DNA of 64,000 bases from Kitasatospora viridis. Its GTDB lineage: Bacteria > Actinomycetota > Actinomycetes > Streptomycetales > Streptomycetaceae. The notes beneath the pieces were generated by a model. That model worked only from the letters and a program-made list of their open reading frames with translations. It did not search any database and was not told the DNA's origin. The stretch lies in NCBI RefSeq assembly GCF_007829815.1, contig NZ_VIWT01000001.1:372001-436000 (forward strand), written 5' to 3'. The translations under genes and the position numbers were made by a program. Shown in pieces: positions 8,110 to 16,956 of this stretch (position 1 is its first letter; every line of letters starts with the position of its first letter).

Positions 8110-9432
8110 ATGGAACGCGCCCAGCTCCGCCCCACCCCCACGCCCGAGCCGTCCGGCGGCGCACGCCGCCGGGCGCCGCTGATCGGTGCGGTGGCCGCGC
8201 TCGGCCTGGTGGCCGGCACCGTGGCGAGCTTCGCCACCGGCGCCGCCGCGCAGGCCTCCACCACCGCCACCGGCGGTGCGCTGAGCAGCAACTGGTACGC
8301 CTCCGCGCCCTACCTGATGCCGGAGGACAACTCCCCGCCGGACGCGGGCGCCGTGATGGACGCCACCGGCCAGAAGGCCTTCCAGCTGGCGTTCATCCTG
8401 GACGGCGGGAACTGCTCCCCGGCCTGGGGCGGCACCTCCTCGATCGACACCGACACCACCATGCCGACCGTGATCTCGCAGATCCGCGCCAAGGGCGGCG
8501 ACGTGTCCGTCTCCTTCGGCGGCTACGGCGGCACCAAGCTCGGCCAGACCTGCGGCACCCCCGAGGCCACCGCCGCCGCCTACCAGAAGGCCGTCACCAA
8601 GTACGGCCTGCACGCCGTCGACTTCGACCTCGAAGAGCCCGAGTACGAGAACACCGCCGCCATCCACAACGAGATCGGCGCCGCCAAGATCCTCCAGGCG
8701 AACAACCCCGGCCTGTACGTCTCCATCACCACCGCCGGCACCACGGCCGGCACCGGCTGGTTCGGCCAGCAGATGCTCAACGAGGCCAAGTCCCAGGGCT
8801 TCACGCCCAACAACTTCTCCATCATGCCGTTCGACGGCGGCTTCGCCGGCGGCGCCTCCCAGGTCGCGGCGCTCACCCAGTTCAACACCATCCTGCAGAA
8901 CACCTTCGGCTGGAACGCCGCCACCGCCTACGCCCACGAGGGCGTCTCCATGATGAACGGCCGCTCCGACGCGGCCGAGTACTTCACCCAGGCCGACTTC
9001 CAGACGGTGCTGGACTTCGCCACCGCCCACGGCCTGGCCCGCTACACCTTCTGGTCCGTCAACCGCGACCGCCAGTGCACCCCGGTGGTCGACCCGGGCC
9101 TGTCCGGCTCCTGCTCCGGAGTCACCCAGAACGACTGGGACTTCACCAAGTACACCGTGAAGTTCGCCGGCGCCACCCCGCCCACCACCCCGCCCACCAG
9201 CGCCCCGCCGACCAGCAACCCGCCGACCACCGCGCCGCCCACCACCGCGCCGCCGACCAGCGCCTCGCCCTCGGCCGGCACCTGCACCGCGGCGCCGTGG
9301 AACTCCGGCACCGCCTACACCGGCGGCCAGTCGGTCTCCTACAACGGCCACACCTGGACCGCCAAGTGGTGGACCCAGAACGACGTTCCGGGCGGCCAGG
9401 CCGGCGTCTGGACCGACAACGGCCCCTGCTGA
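8110..9432 (+). CDS. Secreted GH18 chitinase with C-terminal chitin-binding module
   Basis: 440 residues. Signal peptide ~1-47 (Arg-rich, then LIGAVAALGLVAGTVASFAT), GH18 barrel ~55-355, a Pro/Thr linker ~357-392, and a C-terminal CBM5/12 (ChiC_BD) module with aromatic residues (GTAYTGGQSVSYNGHTW, AKWWTQND). The GH18 active-site strand reads HAVDFDLEE, giving D171, D173 and catalytic E175; the first Asp of the usual DxxDxDxE motif is His168. It should hydrolyse chitin outside the cell. Control by DasR is likely from the dre-like site upstream, and a strong hairpin follows. The chitinase assignment is good; the altered motif leaves some doubt about exact activity. Confidence 0.88.
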   Translation: MERAQLRPTPTPEPSGGARRRAPLIGAVAALGLVAGTVASFATGAAAQASTTATGGALSSNWYASAPYLMPEDNSPPDAGAVMDATGQKAFQLAFILDGGNCSPAWGGTSSIDTDTTMPTVISQIRAKGGDVSVSFGGYGGTKLGQTCGTPEATAAAYQKAVTKYGLHAVDFDLEEPEYENTAAIHNEIGAAKILQANNPGLYVSITTAGTTAGTGWFGQQMLNEAKSQGFTPNNFSIMPFDGGFAGGASQVAALTQFNTILQNTFGWNAATAYAHEGVSMMNGRSDAAEYFTQADFQTVLDFATAHGLARYTFWSVNRDRQCTPVVDPGLSGSCSGVTQNDWDFTKYTVKFAGATPPTTPPTSAPPTSNPPTTAPPTTAPPTSASPSAGTCTAAPWNSGTAYTGGQSVSYNGHTWTAKWWTQNDVPGGQAGVWTDNGPC

Positions 9433-9481
9433 CAGCAGGACCGGACGTCCGGCCCCGCGCCGGATGGCATGACCGGGGGAC

Positions 9482-9524
9482 GGCGCGGCCGTGCGGGTGC
9501 TTGACCCATCCGCACGGCCGCGCC
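9482..9524. terminator. Bidirectional terminator between chitinase and lipase
   Basis: A perfect 15-bp stem (9482-9496 with 9510-9524) and 13-nt loop lies between two convergent genes, so it can serve both. Confidence 0.8.
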
Positions 9525-9571
9525 GCTCCTGTTCCCGCTCCGGCGCTGCGGCCGGATCAGGTGAGGCGGGA

Positions 9572-10369
9572 TCAGGCGTACTGCGAGAACACCGGGTAGA
9601 AGCCGTTGGCCTGGCCCGAGGCGTTCGGGTGGTAGCTCTCGTCGATCGGCCAGGTGGTGCTGTTCAGCCACTGGTCGGAGTCACCGCAGATCTCGTGGCC
9701 GGAGAACTGGTCGCGCACGTCCGCGTAGCTGAAGCCGGCGTTGGCCGCAGCCTTGTCGAGCACGCCGTCCAGGGTGTCCGCCGCGCCGTTGATCGCGGTG
9801 CGGGAGGTGTCGCTGATCCCGAACAGGCAGCTGCCCGGCACCTGGTAGAGGTGCGGGTAGCCCAGCACCACGACCTGGGCGTGCGGGGCCTTGTTGTGGA
9901 TCGCCGTGAACAGCGTGTTCAGGCTGCCGGGCAGGGTGTTCTGGGCGTAGCTCTCGGCGGTGGAGACGGCGCTCAGGCAGGAGCTGGTGCCGTCCAGCAC
10001 GCAGGTCTCCATGGTGTTGCTGAAGCCGGCGTCGTTGCCGCCGATGGTGATGCTGACCAGGCTGGTGGCCGAGTTCAGCACCGACAACTGGCCGCTGAGC
10101 ACGTCACCGGTCTTGGCCCCGGAGCAGGCCTCGAAGGAGAAGCTGGACGGGCTGTTCGCCTGGGCCCAGAGCTCCGGGTAGGCGTTGTAGCTGCGGCTGC
10201 AACTGCCGGAGCTGCTGTCGTAGTTGCCGGCTCCCACGCCGGCTGAGTAGGAGTCACCCAGTGCGACGTAGTTGATGCCGGCCGCATTGGCGGGGGCGGC
10301 CAGGACGAGCGCGGACGCGGCGACGACGGCCGCCGTGAACGCACCTGAGACAACCCGGACAGGACGCAT
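9572..10369 (-). CDS. Secreted SGNH/GDSL-type lipase or esterase
   Basis: 265 residues from the ATG at 10369. An ATG 12 nt further upstream exists, but GGAGG lies between the two and fits only the internal one. There is a signal peptide to ~A29 (cleavage ANA|A), then block I GDSYSAG with nucleophile S40, block III GGNDAG and block V SYHPN carrying the catalytic Asp/His region. Six Cys residues in the mature protein suggest disulfides, as in Streptomyces extracellular SGNH lipases (S. rimosus / S. coelicolor type). It hydrolyses ester bonds outside the cell. The gene is monocistronic and convergent with the chitinase, sharing a terminator. Substrate is not predictable. Confidence 0.92.
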   Translation of the reverse strand: MRPVRVVSGAFTAAVVAASALVLAAPANAAGINYVALGDSYSAGVGAGNYDSSSGSCSRSYNAYPELWAQANSPSSFSFEACSGAKTGDVLSGQLSVLNSATSLVSITIGGNDAGFSNTMETCVLDGTSSCLSAVSTAESYAQNTLPGSLNTLFTAIHNKAPHAQVVVLGYPHLYQVPGSCLFGISDTSRTAINGAADTLDGVLDKAAANAGFSYADVRDQFSGHEICGDSDQWLNSTTWPIDESYHPNASGQANGFYPVFSQYA

Positions 10370-10533
10370 TTGCGCCTCCATGAGTTGGGGAGAGTGTGGG
10401 GGTTACTCAGTGGTACCAGTGGTCCCCGGACTCGGGAAGTGCCCATGCCAAAGTTGTTGACGCGAATTCTCGCGACGGGCCGCAGAGTTGGCCCCGATGT
10501 CGAAAAGTCGTCGCCTGGGACGTCGGTCGACAA

Positions 10534-10896
10534 CTAATCGTCACAAACGACCTCAAGCTCAAATCCCTGACGGTCCACCAGATGTACGCTCTCACCGGCG
10601 TCCACCCGCAGCGTCCAGCCGGCCGCCAGGGCGGCGCTCACCGCCGCGCGCGAGCCGTGCACCGCGAGGTGGTTGAGCCCCGCGCGCATCCGGTCGTGCC
10701 CGCCGGGGCGCAGCGCCGGCGACTGCTCCACCACCAGGTAACTCTCCCCCAGCCGCCAGCTGCGGCCCGCGTCCCAGTGCTGGAACGGCGCGCAGCCCAG
10801 CGCCAGCAGCACCGGCGCCCACTGCTGCTCGGCGAGCACCAGGTCGTCGACCCACAGCTCGACGTGGTGGATCAACCCGCGGCGCGGACCGGACAT
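10534..10896 (-). CDS. VOC-superfamily (glyoxalase-like) protein
   Basis: 120 residues from an ATG preceded by GAGGGGGAG. A single vicinal-oxygen-chelate unit is visible: HHVELWVDDLVLAEQQWAPV at the N-terminus, GLNHLAVH in the middle and FELEVVCDD at the C-terminus, with His and Glu residues in typical metal-ligand places. VOC proteins include isomerases, dioxygenases and antibiotic-binding proteins. No context narrows this down: its neighbour is a NUDIX hydrolase gene on the same strand about 90 nt upstream. The family is clear; the function is unknown. Confidence 0.82.
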   Translation of the reverse strand: MSGPRRGLIHHVELWVDDLVLAEQQWAPVLLALGCAPFQHWDAGRSWRLGESYLVVEQSPALRPGGHDRMRAGLNHLAVHGSRAAVSAALAAGWTLRVDAGESVHLVDRQGFELEVVCDD

Positions 10897-10988
10897 CTGA
10901 CTCCCCCTCGGGTGCTTCGCGCACGACACCGGTCGCACCGACCCTAACCGACCGCGGGGCCGCCCCGGGCCCGGACCGCGCGACGGCC

Positions 10989-11594
10989 TCACCCCTCCGG
11001 GAAGACCACGCAGCCGCCCATCGGGAGCTCCTCGATGACCTCGTTGGCCGCCGCCGGCACGCCCAGGCGCTCGACCGCCACCCGCACCGCCGCGCGCGCC
11101 TGGCGCAGGCCGGGCGTGCCCCAGCCGAGCAGCTCGACCGCCAGCCCGGGCGCGACCAGCAGCCGGCGGTAGTGCCGGCCGGACGCCGGGTCGGGCCGGC
11201 TCGGGCCCACCGAGCGCAGCGCCGCGGCCATCCGCACCCGGGCGCACTCGTTGCCGTTGTTCGCCGAACCGATCCGGTCGTAGAGGTAGCCCAGGTAGTG
11301 CGCCGGGCCGATCACGGCCTGCGCCTCCTCGCCGGCCTCCCGGGCCAGCGCGGCGCCCGGGTCGCCGCCGTCCTCCGCCTCCAGCGAGCCGCCCGGCAGG
11401 CTGACCACCCCGTCCTTGGGGTTGACCAGGGTCAGCACCCGGCCGTCCGGCGCGAACAGCCAGCCCCAGGACTGCTTCACCGGCAGCCAGGGCGGCACCT
11501 CCTCGGCCGGCCGCCACGGCCACCCGGCGGCCGGGCGGCGCCGGATGCGGCCGAGCAGCTCGGCGATCTCGGCGCTGTACTCGATCCGCTGCAT
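10989..11594 (-). CDS. NUDIX hydrolase with an expanded NUDIX box
   Basis: 201 residues from an ATG preceded by GGAGAGG. The NUDIX core is visible (VLTLVNPKDGVVSLPGGSLE, then AREAGEEAQAVI). The catalytic REAGEEA helix is intact, but the interval between the first Glu and the RE pair is three residues longer than in the canonical GX5EX7REUXEE box, and the last Gly is absent. Family members hydrolyse nucleoside diphosphates linked to another group. The C-terminal third is not recognised. The substrate is unknown. Confidence 0.82.
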   Translation of the reverse strand: MQRIEYSAEIAELLGRIRRRPAAGWPWRPAEEVPPWLPVKQSWGWLFAPDGRVLTLVNPKDGVVSLPGGSLEAEDGGDPGAALAREAGEEAQAVIGPAHYLGYLYDRIGSANNGNECARVRMAAALRSVGPSRPDPASGRHYRRLLVAPGLAVELLGWGTPGLRQARAAVRVAVERLGVPAAANEVIEELPMGGCVVFPEG

Positions 11595-11729
11595 GGGCCC
11601 CTCTCCGGCTCCGGGCCGGTCGGCCGACCGGCTGCGCGTCCAGCCCCGGGCCTTCGGAGTGGCATGCGGGGTCCGACCTGTTGATCTTCCCCGAACAGGC
11701 GGTCGATGAACAGCCCTCGCGCCCGCACG

Positions 11730-11762
11730 GGGCACACATCGGGCACACAACGGGCACGGGCC
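11730..11762. repeat. Three 11-bp direct repeats upstream of sbcD
   Basis: GGGCACACATC, GGGCACACAAC and GGGCACGGGCC follow one another directly, one per helical turn, ending 17 nt before the sbcD -10. They could be a phased activator site or simply low-complexity sequence. Confidence 0.35.
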
Positions 11763-11778
11763 TGTCCGCGCCGCCCGC

Positions 11779-11784
11779 TAGGGT
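11779..11784 (+). promoter_or_regulatory. Leaderless -10 element of sbcD
   Basis: TAGGGT ends 7 nt before the sbcD ATG and no Shine-Dalgarno lies between them, so the transcript probably begins at or next to the start codon. Confidence 0.55.
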
Positions 11785-11791
11785 CGGGGGC

Positions 11792-12961
11792 ATGCGACTG
11801 CTGCACACCTCCGACTGGCACCTGGGACGTTCCTTCCACCGGGAGAGCCTGCACGAGGCGCAGCGGACCTTCCTCGACCACCTGGTCTCGGTGGTCGAGA
11901 CCGAGCGGGTGGACGCGGTCCTGGTCGCGGGGGACGTCTACGACCGGGCACTGCCCGGGCTGGAGGCGGTCGCGCTCTTCGACGACGTGCTGCACCGGCT
12001 GGCCGACCTGGCCGTGCCCACCGTGTTCATCAGCGGCAACCACGACTCGGCCCGCCGGCTCGGCGTCGGCGCCGGACTGATCCGCCGGGCCGGCATCCAC
12101 CTGCGCACCGACCCGGGCTCGGTGGCCGCCCCGGTGCTGCTGGCCGACGGGCACGGCGAGGTCGCCGTCTACGGGCTGCCCTACCTGGAGCCGGTGCTGG
12201 TGCGCGAGCGGTTCGGGCTGGACCGCGGCGGGCACGCGGCGGTGCTCGGCGCGGCCATGGAGCAGGTCCGGGCCGACCTGGCGGCGCGGCCGGCCGGCAC
12301 CCGGTCCGTGGTGCTCGCGCACGCCTTCGTCACCGGCGGCGCGGCCAGCGACAGCGAGCGGGACATCGCGGTCGGCGGGGTGGCGAGCGTGCCGGCCGAG
12401 CTCTTCGACGGGATCCACTACGCGGCGCTCGGCCACCTGCACGGCGCGCAGACCCTGGCCCCGCACCTGCGGTACAGCGGATCGCCGCTGGCCTACTCGT
12501 TCTCCGAGGCGCGCCAGCGCAAGACCATGTGGCTGGTCGACCTGGCGGGCGACGGCTCGGTCACGGCCGAGCGGATCGACTGCCCGGTGCCCCGGCCGCT
12601 CGCCTGCCTGCGCGGCACCCTCGCCGAACTGCTGGCCGGCGAGGAGTACGCCGAGCACGAGGACTCCTGGGTGCAGGCCACCCTGACCGACCCGGCCCGG
12701 CCCGGCGAGCCGATGGAGCGGCTGCGCCGCCGCTTCCCGCACACCCTGCAGCTGCTCTTCGACCCCGCCGAGCAGCCCGAGGACGCGCCGCTCTCCTACG
12801 CCTCCCGGGTCCGCGGCCGCGACGACCTGGAGGTGGCCGAGGGCTTCGTGCGCCACGTCCGCCCGGCCACCGGCCTCGGCACCCGCGAGCGCGCCCTGCT
12901 CCGCGAGGGCCTCGACCACGTGCGCACCGACCAGCAGACCCGGGCGGAGCTGCCGCGATGA
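11792..12961 (+). CDS. sbcD: Exonuclease subunit SbcD (Mre11-like nuclease)
   Basis: 389 residues. The start is the ATG of MRLLHTSDWHLGR, placing the metallophosphoesterase motif at the extreme N-terminus as in the family; the longer upstream frame is rejected. Further phosphoesterase motifs are VAGDVYD, FISGNHD and YAALGHLH. With SbcC it forms the SbcCD (Mre11-Rad50-type) complex, an ATP-dependent nuclease that cuts hairpins and blocked DNA ends. Its TGA overlaps the sbcC ATG (ATGA), so the subunits are translationally coupled. It appears to be leaderless. Confidence 0.97.
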   Translation: MRLLHTSDWHLGRSFHRESLHEAQRTFLDHLVSVVETERVDAVLVAGDVYDRALPGLEAVALFDDVLHRLADLAVPTVFISGNHDSARRLGVGAGLIRRAGIHLRTDPGSVAAPVLLADGHGEVAVYGLPYLEPVLVRERFGLDRGGHAAVLGAAMEQVRADLAARPAGTRSVVLAHAFVTGGAASDSERDIAVGGVASVPAELFDGIHYAALGHLHGAQTLAPHLRYSGSPLAYSFSEARQRKTMWLVDLAGDGSVTAERIDCPVPRPLACLRGTLAELLAGEEYAEHEDSWVQATLTDPARPGEPMERLRRRFPHTLQLLFDPAEQPEDAPLSYASRVRGRDDLEVAEGFVRHVRPATGLGTRERALLREGLDHVRTDQQTRAELPR

Positions 12962-15942
12962 GGCTGCACCGGCTCACCGTCACCGCCTTCGGACCGTTCG
13001 CCGCACGCGAGGAGGTCGACTTCGACGCCCTCTCGGCGGGCGGACTCTTCCTGCTGCGCGGCGCCACCGGCGCGGGCAAGAGCAGCCTGCTCGACGCGGT
13101 CTGCTACGCCCTCTACGGCGAACTGCCCGGCACCCGGCGGGCCAACCGGATGCGCAGCGACCACGCCGACCCGGCCGTGCTCACCGAGGTCCGCCTGGAG
13201 GTCACCCTCGGCGGCCGCCGGCTGGAGATCACCCGGCTCCCCGAGCAGCCCCGCCCCAAGAAGCGCGGCGCCGGCTTCACCACGGAGAAGCCGCAGACCC
13301 TGCTGCGCGAGTGGTCCGCCGACGCCGGCGACGGCGCCCCCGGCTGGCGCGCCGCCAGCCGCTCGCACCAGGAGACCGGCGAGGAACTGCTCCGCCTGGT
13401 CGGCATGAGCCGCGACCAGTTCTGCCAGGTGGTGCTGCTCCCCCAGGGCGACTTCGCCCGCTTCCTGCGCGCCGACGCCGGCCAGCGCGCCGAACTGCTC
13501 GGCAAGCTCTTCGACACCGAGCGCTTCCGGTTGCTGGAGGGCTGGCTGGGCGAGCGCCGCCGCGAGCAGGAGGCCGCCGTCCAGGCCGACCAGCACCGCC
13601 TGCGCGAGCTGATCAGCCGCACCGAGCAGGCCGCCGGCGCCGGCTGGCCCGCCGACGCCGCCCCCGAGCAGGCGCTCGGCTGGGCCGCCGTGCTGCGCGC
13701 CGACGCGGCCGAGGCCGGCACCGTCCGCGCGGCCGCCCTCGCCGCCGCCGAGCAGCGGCACGCCGCCGCCCAGCAGGCCCTGACTGAGGCCCAGGAGCTG
13801 GCCCACCGTCAGGCCGAGCACGCCGCGGCCGCCGAGCGCTGCGCCCGGCTGACCGCCGAGCAGCCCCGCGAGGCCGCCGAGCACGAGCGCCTCACCCTCG
13901 CCCAGGCCTCGCTGACCGTCGCCTCCGCGCACCGCCAGCACGCCCAGGCCGCCGCCGCCCGGCAGGCCGCCGACGAGGCCGAGCAGGCCGCCCGGGCCCG
14001 GCTCGCCCGGTTGACCGCCCGCACCCCGCTGCCCGCTCCCGACGCGGACGAGGCCGCCGTCCGCGCCGCCCTCGGCCGGCTGGAGGCCGCGGCCGCCGAC
14101 GAGCGCCGGGCCACCGCCCTGGCCGCCGAGGAGCGCCGCGAGGCCGCCGAGCGCCGCCAGGCCGAGGAGATCGCCGACGAGGCCGACCGCTGGCTGGCCG
14201 AGCACCAGGCCGCCGACGCCGAGCACCGGCAGGACGAGGAGCGGCTGCGCGCCGCCGCGCTGCGCGCCGAACAGCTCACCGCGCAGCGCGCCGAGGCCGA
14301 GCAGCAGCACCGGGCCGGGCAGCGGCGGGACGCGGTGCGGGAGCGGATCGGCCTCTTCGAGCAGGACCTGTCGCGGCTGCGCCAGGACGCGTTGGACGCC
14401 CGCGAGCACACCCTCGACCTGCGCGCCCGCCGGCTGGACGGGATGGCCGCCGAGCTGGCCGCCGGACTCGCCCCCGGCGAGCCCTGCCTGGTCTGCGGCG
14501 CCGCCGAGCACCCGGCCCCGGCCGCCTCCGCCGCCGACCCGGTCAGCGCCGACGACGAGCGGAGCGCAGCCACCGCGCAGCTGCTCGCCGAATCGCTGCA
14601 CACCCGCGCCGAGCAGGCCCTCACCGAGCTGCGCGTCCAGGAGGCCGCCGCGACCGCGAGCGCCGGCGAGCAGCCGGTCGCCGAGCTCGCCGCGCACCTC
14701 GCCGAGCTGGTCGGGCAGCACCGCGCCGCCCTGCACGCGGGCGAGCAGCTGACCGTCCTGCTCCAGCAGCGCGAGCAGGACGAGCGCCGGCTCCGGCAGC
14801 ACACCGACCAGCTCCACGAGGCCCGCGAGCGGATCGCCTCGTGCTCCGCCGCGCTGGAGCGGCTGGCCGCCGAGCGCGCCGAGCTGGCCGGACGGATCGC
14901 CGAGGCCAAGGGTGACGCCCCGTCAGTGGCCGCCCGCGCCACCGCGCTGGCGGCCCTGGCCGACGCGCTCGCCGCCACCGCGCAGGCCGCCCGCACCGCC
15001 GAGCAGGCCGCCGCGCACCAGCGCGAGGCCGCCGCGGAGCTGGCCCGCACCGCCACCGCGGCCGGCTTCGCCGCGCCCGAGCAAGCGGTCGCCGCGGCCC
15101 TGCCGCCCGAGGAACTGGCCGAGCTGCGCCGACGGCTGGAGCAGCGCGCGGCCGAGCACCGGGCCGTCGAACAGACCCTGGCCCGCCCGGACCTGGTGGC
15201 GGCCGCCGCCGCGCCGCCCGCCGACCCGTCGGCCGCCCGGTCCGCGCTGGCCGCCGCCACCGACGCGCTGCGCGCCGCGAGCGCGGCCGAGCACACCGCC
15301 CGCGAACGGGTCGCCGCGCTGCGCTCGCTGGGCGCGGGGCTGGCCGCGCTGGCCCGCGAGGCGGCGCCCCGGCTGGCCGCGTTCGGCGAGATCAGCCGGC
15401 TGGCCCAGCTGACCGGCGGCACCAGCGGCGACAACCGGCTGAAGATGCGCCTGGAGTCCTACGTGCTGGCGGCCCGCCTGGAGCAGGTCGCGGCGGCGGC
15501 CAGCGCCCGGCTGCTGCGGATGTCCGGCGGCCGCTACACCCTGGTGCACAGCGACGAGCGCGGCCCGGGCGGGCGGCGCTCCGGCCTCTCCCTGCTGGTC
15601 GTCGACTCCTGGACCGGCACCGAGCGGGACACCGCCACCCTCTCCGGCGGCGAGAGCTTCTTCGCCTCCCTGGCCCTCGCCCTGGGCCTGGCCGACGTGG
15701 TCACCGACGAGGCCGGCGGCATGCCGCTGGACACCCTCTTCATCGACGAGGGCTTCGGCACCCTGGACGAGCAGGCCCTCGAAGAGGTGATGGACGTCCT
15801 CGACGGCCTGCGCGAACGCGACCGCGCCGTCGGCATCGTCAGCCACGTCCCCGACCTGCGCCAGCGCATCCCCGCCCAACTCCTGGTCCACAAGACCCGC
15901 CACGGCTCCACGCTGCGCCCCACCACCCCCGAGGCGGGCTGA
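12958..15942 (+). CDS. sbcC: Exonuclease subunit SbcC (Rad50-like SMC ATPase)
   Basis: 994 residues. Walker A GATGAGKS is at 35-42, followed by two very long Ala/Glu/Arg-rich coiled-coil arms. They flank a zinc hook with C510 and C513 (EPCLVCG). Near the C-terminus are the ABC signature TLSGGESFFASLAL (~894) and Walker B TLFIDEGFGTLDE (~925). The zinc hook joins two SbcC molecules while the ATPase heads regulate the SbcD nuclease. It overlaps sbcD by 4 nt. The unusually high Ala content is consistent with the GC bias of the genome. Confidence 0.97.
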   Translation: MRLHRLTVTAFGPFAAREEVDFDALSAGGLFLLRGATGAGKSSLLDAVCYALYGELPGTRRANRMRSDHADPAVLTEVRLEVTLGGRRLEITRLPEQPRPKKRGAGFTTEKPQTLLREWSADAGDGAPGWRAASRSHQETGEELLRLVGMSRDQFCQVVLLPQGDFARFLRADAGQRAELLGKLFDTERFRLLEGWLGERRREQEAAVQADQHRLRELISRTEQAAGAGWPADAAPEQALGWAAVLRADAAEAGTVRAAALAAAEQRHAAAQQALTEAQELAHRQAEHAAAAERCARLTAEQPREAAEHERLTLAQASLTVASAHRQHAQAAAARQAADEAEQAARARLARLTARTPLPAPDADEAAVRAALGRLEAAAADERRATALAAEERREAAERRQAEEIADEADRWLAEHQAADAEHRQDEERLRAAALRAEQLTAQRAEAEQQHRAGQRRDAVRERIGLFEQDLSRLRQDALDAREHTLDLRARRLDGMAAELAAGLAPGEPCLVCGAAEHPAPAASAADPVSADDERSAATAQLLAESLHTRAEQALTELRVQEAAATASAGEQPVAELAAHLAELVGQHRAALHAGEQLTVLLQQREQDERRLRQHTDQLHEARERIASCSAALERLAAERAELAGRIAEAKGDAPSVAARATALAALADALAATAQAARTAEQAAAHQREAAAELARTATAAGFAAPEQAVAAALPPEELAELRRRLEQRAAEHRAVEQTLARPDLVAAAAAPPADPSAARSALAAATDALRAASAAEHTARERVAALRSLGAGLAALAREAAPRLAAFGEISRLAQLTGGTSGDNRLKMRLESYVLAARLEQVAAAASARLLRMSGGRYTLVHSDERGPGGRRSGLSLLVVDSWTGTERDTATLSGGESFFASLALALGLADVVTDEAGGMPLDTLFIDEGFGTLDEQALEEVMDVLDGLRERDRAVGIVSHVPDLRQRIPAQLLVHKTRHGSTLRPTTPEAG

Positions 15943-15949
15943 CCGGGCG

Positions 15950-16144
15950 TCAGCCCGAGCACGCGCCCCGCTGGGCCTGCTGCCAGGCGCAGACGGGGCA
16001 GAGCGGGGCGCCGGGGGCGTCCGCCGGGTACTCGGTGGGGGCGGTGCAGTGGGTGCAGGGGGCCCGGGGGCCGTCGTCGGTGGCGGGGGTGAGGGCGCGC
16101 AGCGGGTCCTCGTCCGGGGCGGGGCAGTACGGGGCGGGGTCCAC
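15950..16144 (-). CDS. Small CxxC zinc-ribbon-like protein
   Basis: 64 residues from a GTG 5 nt after the yjbQ stop on the same strand. Two CxxC pairs (CTHC and CPVC, ~20 residues apart) are the only motifs and look like a zinc ribbon; there is an additional N-terminal Cys at position 7. The start has no good Shine-Dalgarno, so expression would depend on coupling to yjbQ. It converges on sbcC, 7 nt away. No function is recognised. Confidence 0.55.
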   Translation of the reverse strand: MDPAPYCPAPDEDPLRALTPATDDGPRAPCTHCTAPTEYPADAPGAPLCPVCAWQQAQRGACSG

Positions 16145-16149
16145 GGCGG

Positions 16150-16578
16150 TCAGCCGAGGAAGGAGAGGCGCAGGTTGCGGCGCGGGTTGTCGCCGTTGGT
16201 GTCGATCAGCACCACCGACTGCCAGGTGCCCAGGGCGAGTCGGCCGGCGATCACCGGGAGGGTGGCGTGCGGGGCGACCAGGCCGGGGACCACGTGGTCG
16301 CGGCCGTGGCCGGGGCTGCCGTGGCGGTGCCGCCAGCGGTCGTCGGCGGGGAGCAGGTCGCGCAGCACGGCGAGCAGGTCGTCGTCGCTGCCGGCGCCGG
16401 TCTCCAGCACGGCGACGCCGGCGGTGGCGTGCGGGACGAAGACGTTGAGCAGGCCGTCCCGTCCGGCGGCCACCTCGTCGAGGAACGCGGCGCAGCGGTC
16501 GGTGACGTCCAGGGCGACCTCGCGGTCGCCGGTGGTGATGTCGAGCACCCGGCTCTGGAAGGTGGAGGTGGTGGCCAT
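16150..16578 (-). CDS. YjbQ/UPF0047-family protein
   Basis: 142 residues from an ATG preceded by GGAGG at 8 nt. It has the YjbQ pattern LLNVFVPHATAGVAVLE, followed by DDLLAVLRDLLP, then HGSPGHGRDHVVPGLVAPH and GTWQSVVLID. YjbQ homologues are small trimeric metal-binding proteins with weak thiamine-phosphate-synthase activity reported in some bacteria; their true role is unsettled. It is followed at once by a small zinc-ribbon-like gene. Confidence 0.9.
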   Translation of the reverse strand: MATTSTFQSRVLDITTGDREVALDVTDRCAAFLDEVAAGRDGLLNVFVPHATAGVAVLETGAGSDDDLLAVLRDLLPADDRWRHRHGSPGHGRDHVVPGLVAPHATLPVIAGRLALGTWQSVVLIDTNGDNPRRNLRLSFLG

Positions 16579-16686
16579 GCCGCCATCCTCCGCCGCGGCG
16601 GTGCCCGGGGACAACCACCGTCTCACGCGTCGGCGCATGACGATGACCCGATGGGGCAGTCGCTCCATCGGGTCAGCGGACCGCGG

Positions 16687-16956
16687 TCAGCCCCGGCTGC
16701 CGAACAGGCTGCGCTTGAGCCGCCGGAGCGGGGCGAGCAGTCGGATCCGGGTGGTGCTGCGACGCGGCGCCGCCTGGGTGCTCACGCCACGGGGCGTCAG
16801 TTCCCTTATCAAGCCGAGTGCCTCCGCGGTGTCGACCGAGGAGAGCGCGGGCGCACCGAGCACCGAGAGGTGCCGGTCGATCCGCCGGCCGGTCGCTCCG
16901 GCACCGCACTGGATCGCGGGCACGCGGGGCCTGGGCCGAACTTGCATGTGTTCCAT
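16687..16956 (-). CDS. Small Arg-rich protein, unknown function
   Basis: 89 residues from an ATG at 16956 (MEHMQVRPRPRVPAIQ), preceded by a G-rich GGGGTGGGA that could act as ribosome-binding site. It has no signal peptide or membrane segment. The middle (DRHLSVLGAPALSSVDTAEA) looks like a short helical domain, and the C-terminus is basic (RLLAPLRRLKRSLFGSRG). I do not recognise the family. It lies alone between yjbQ and a 682-nt intergenic region. Coding status is supported by codon bias and a plausible start. Confidence 0.5.
   Translation of the reverse strand: MEHMQVRPRPRVPAIQCGAGATGRRIDRHLSVLGAPALSSVDTAEALGLIRELTPRGVSTQAAPRRSTTRIRLLAPLRRLKRSLFGSRG

Noticed and set aside
12529..12957. Upstream extension of sbcC
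   Set aside because: It lies within sbcD in another frame; the ATGA overlap and family N-terminus put the sbcC start at 12958.
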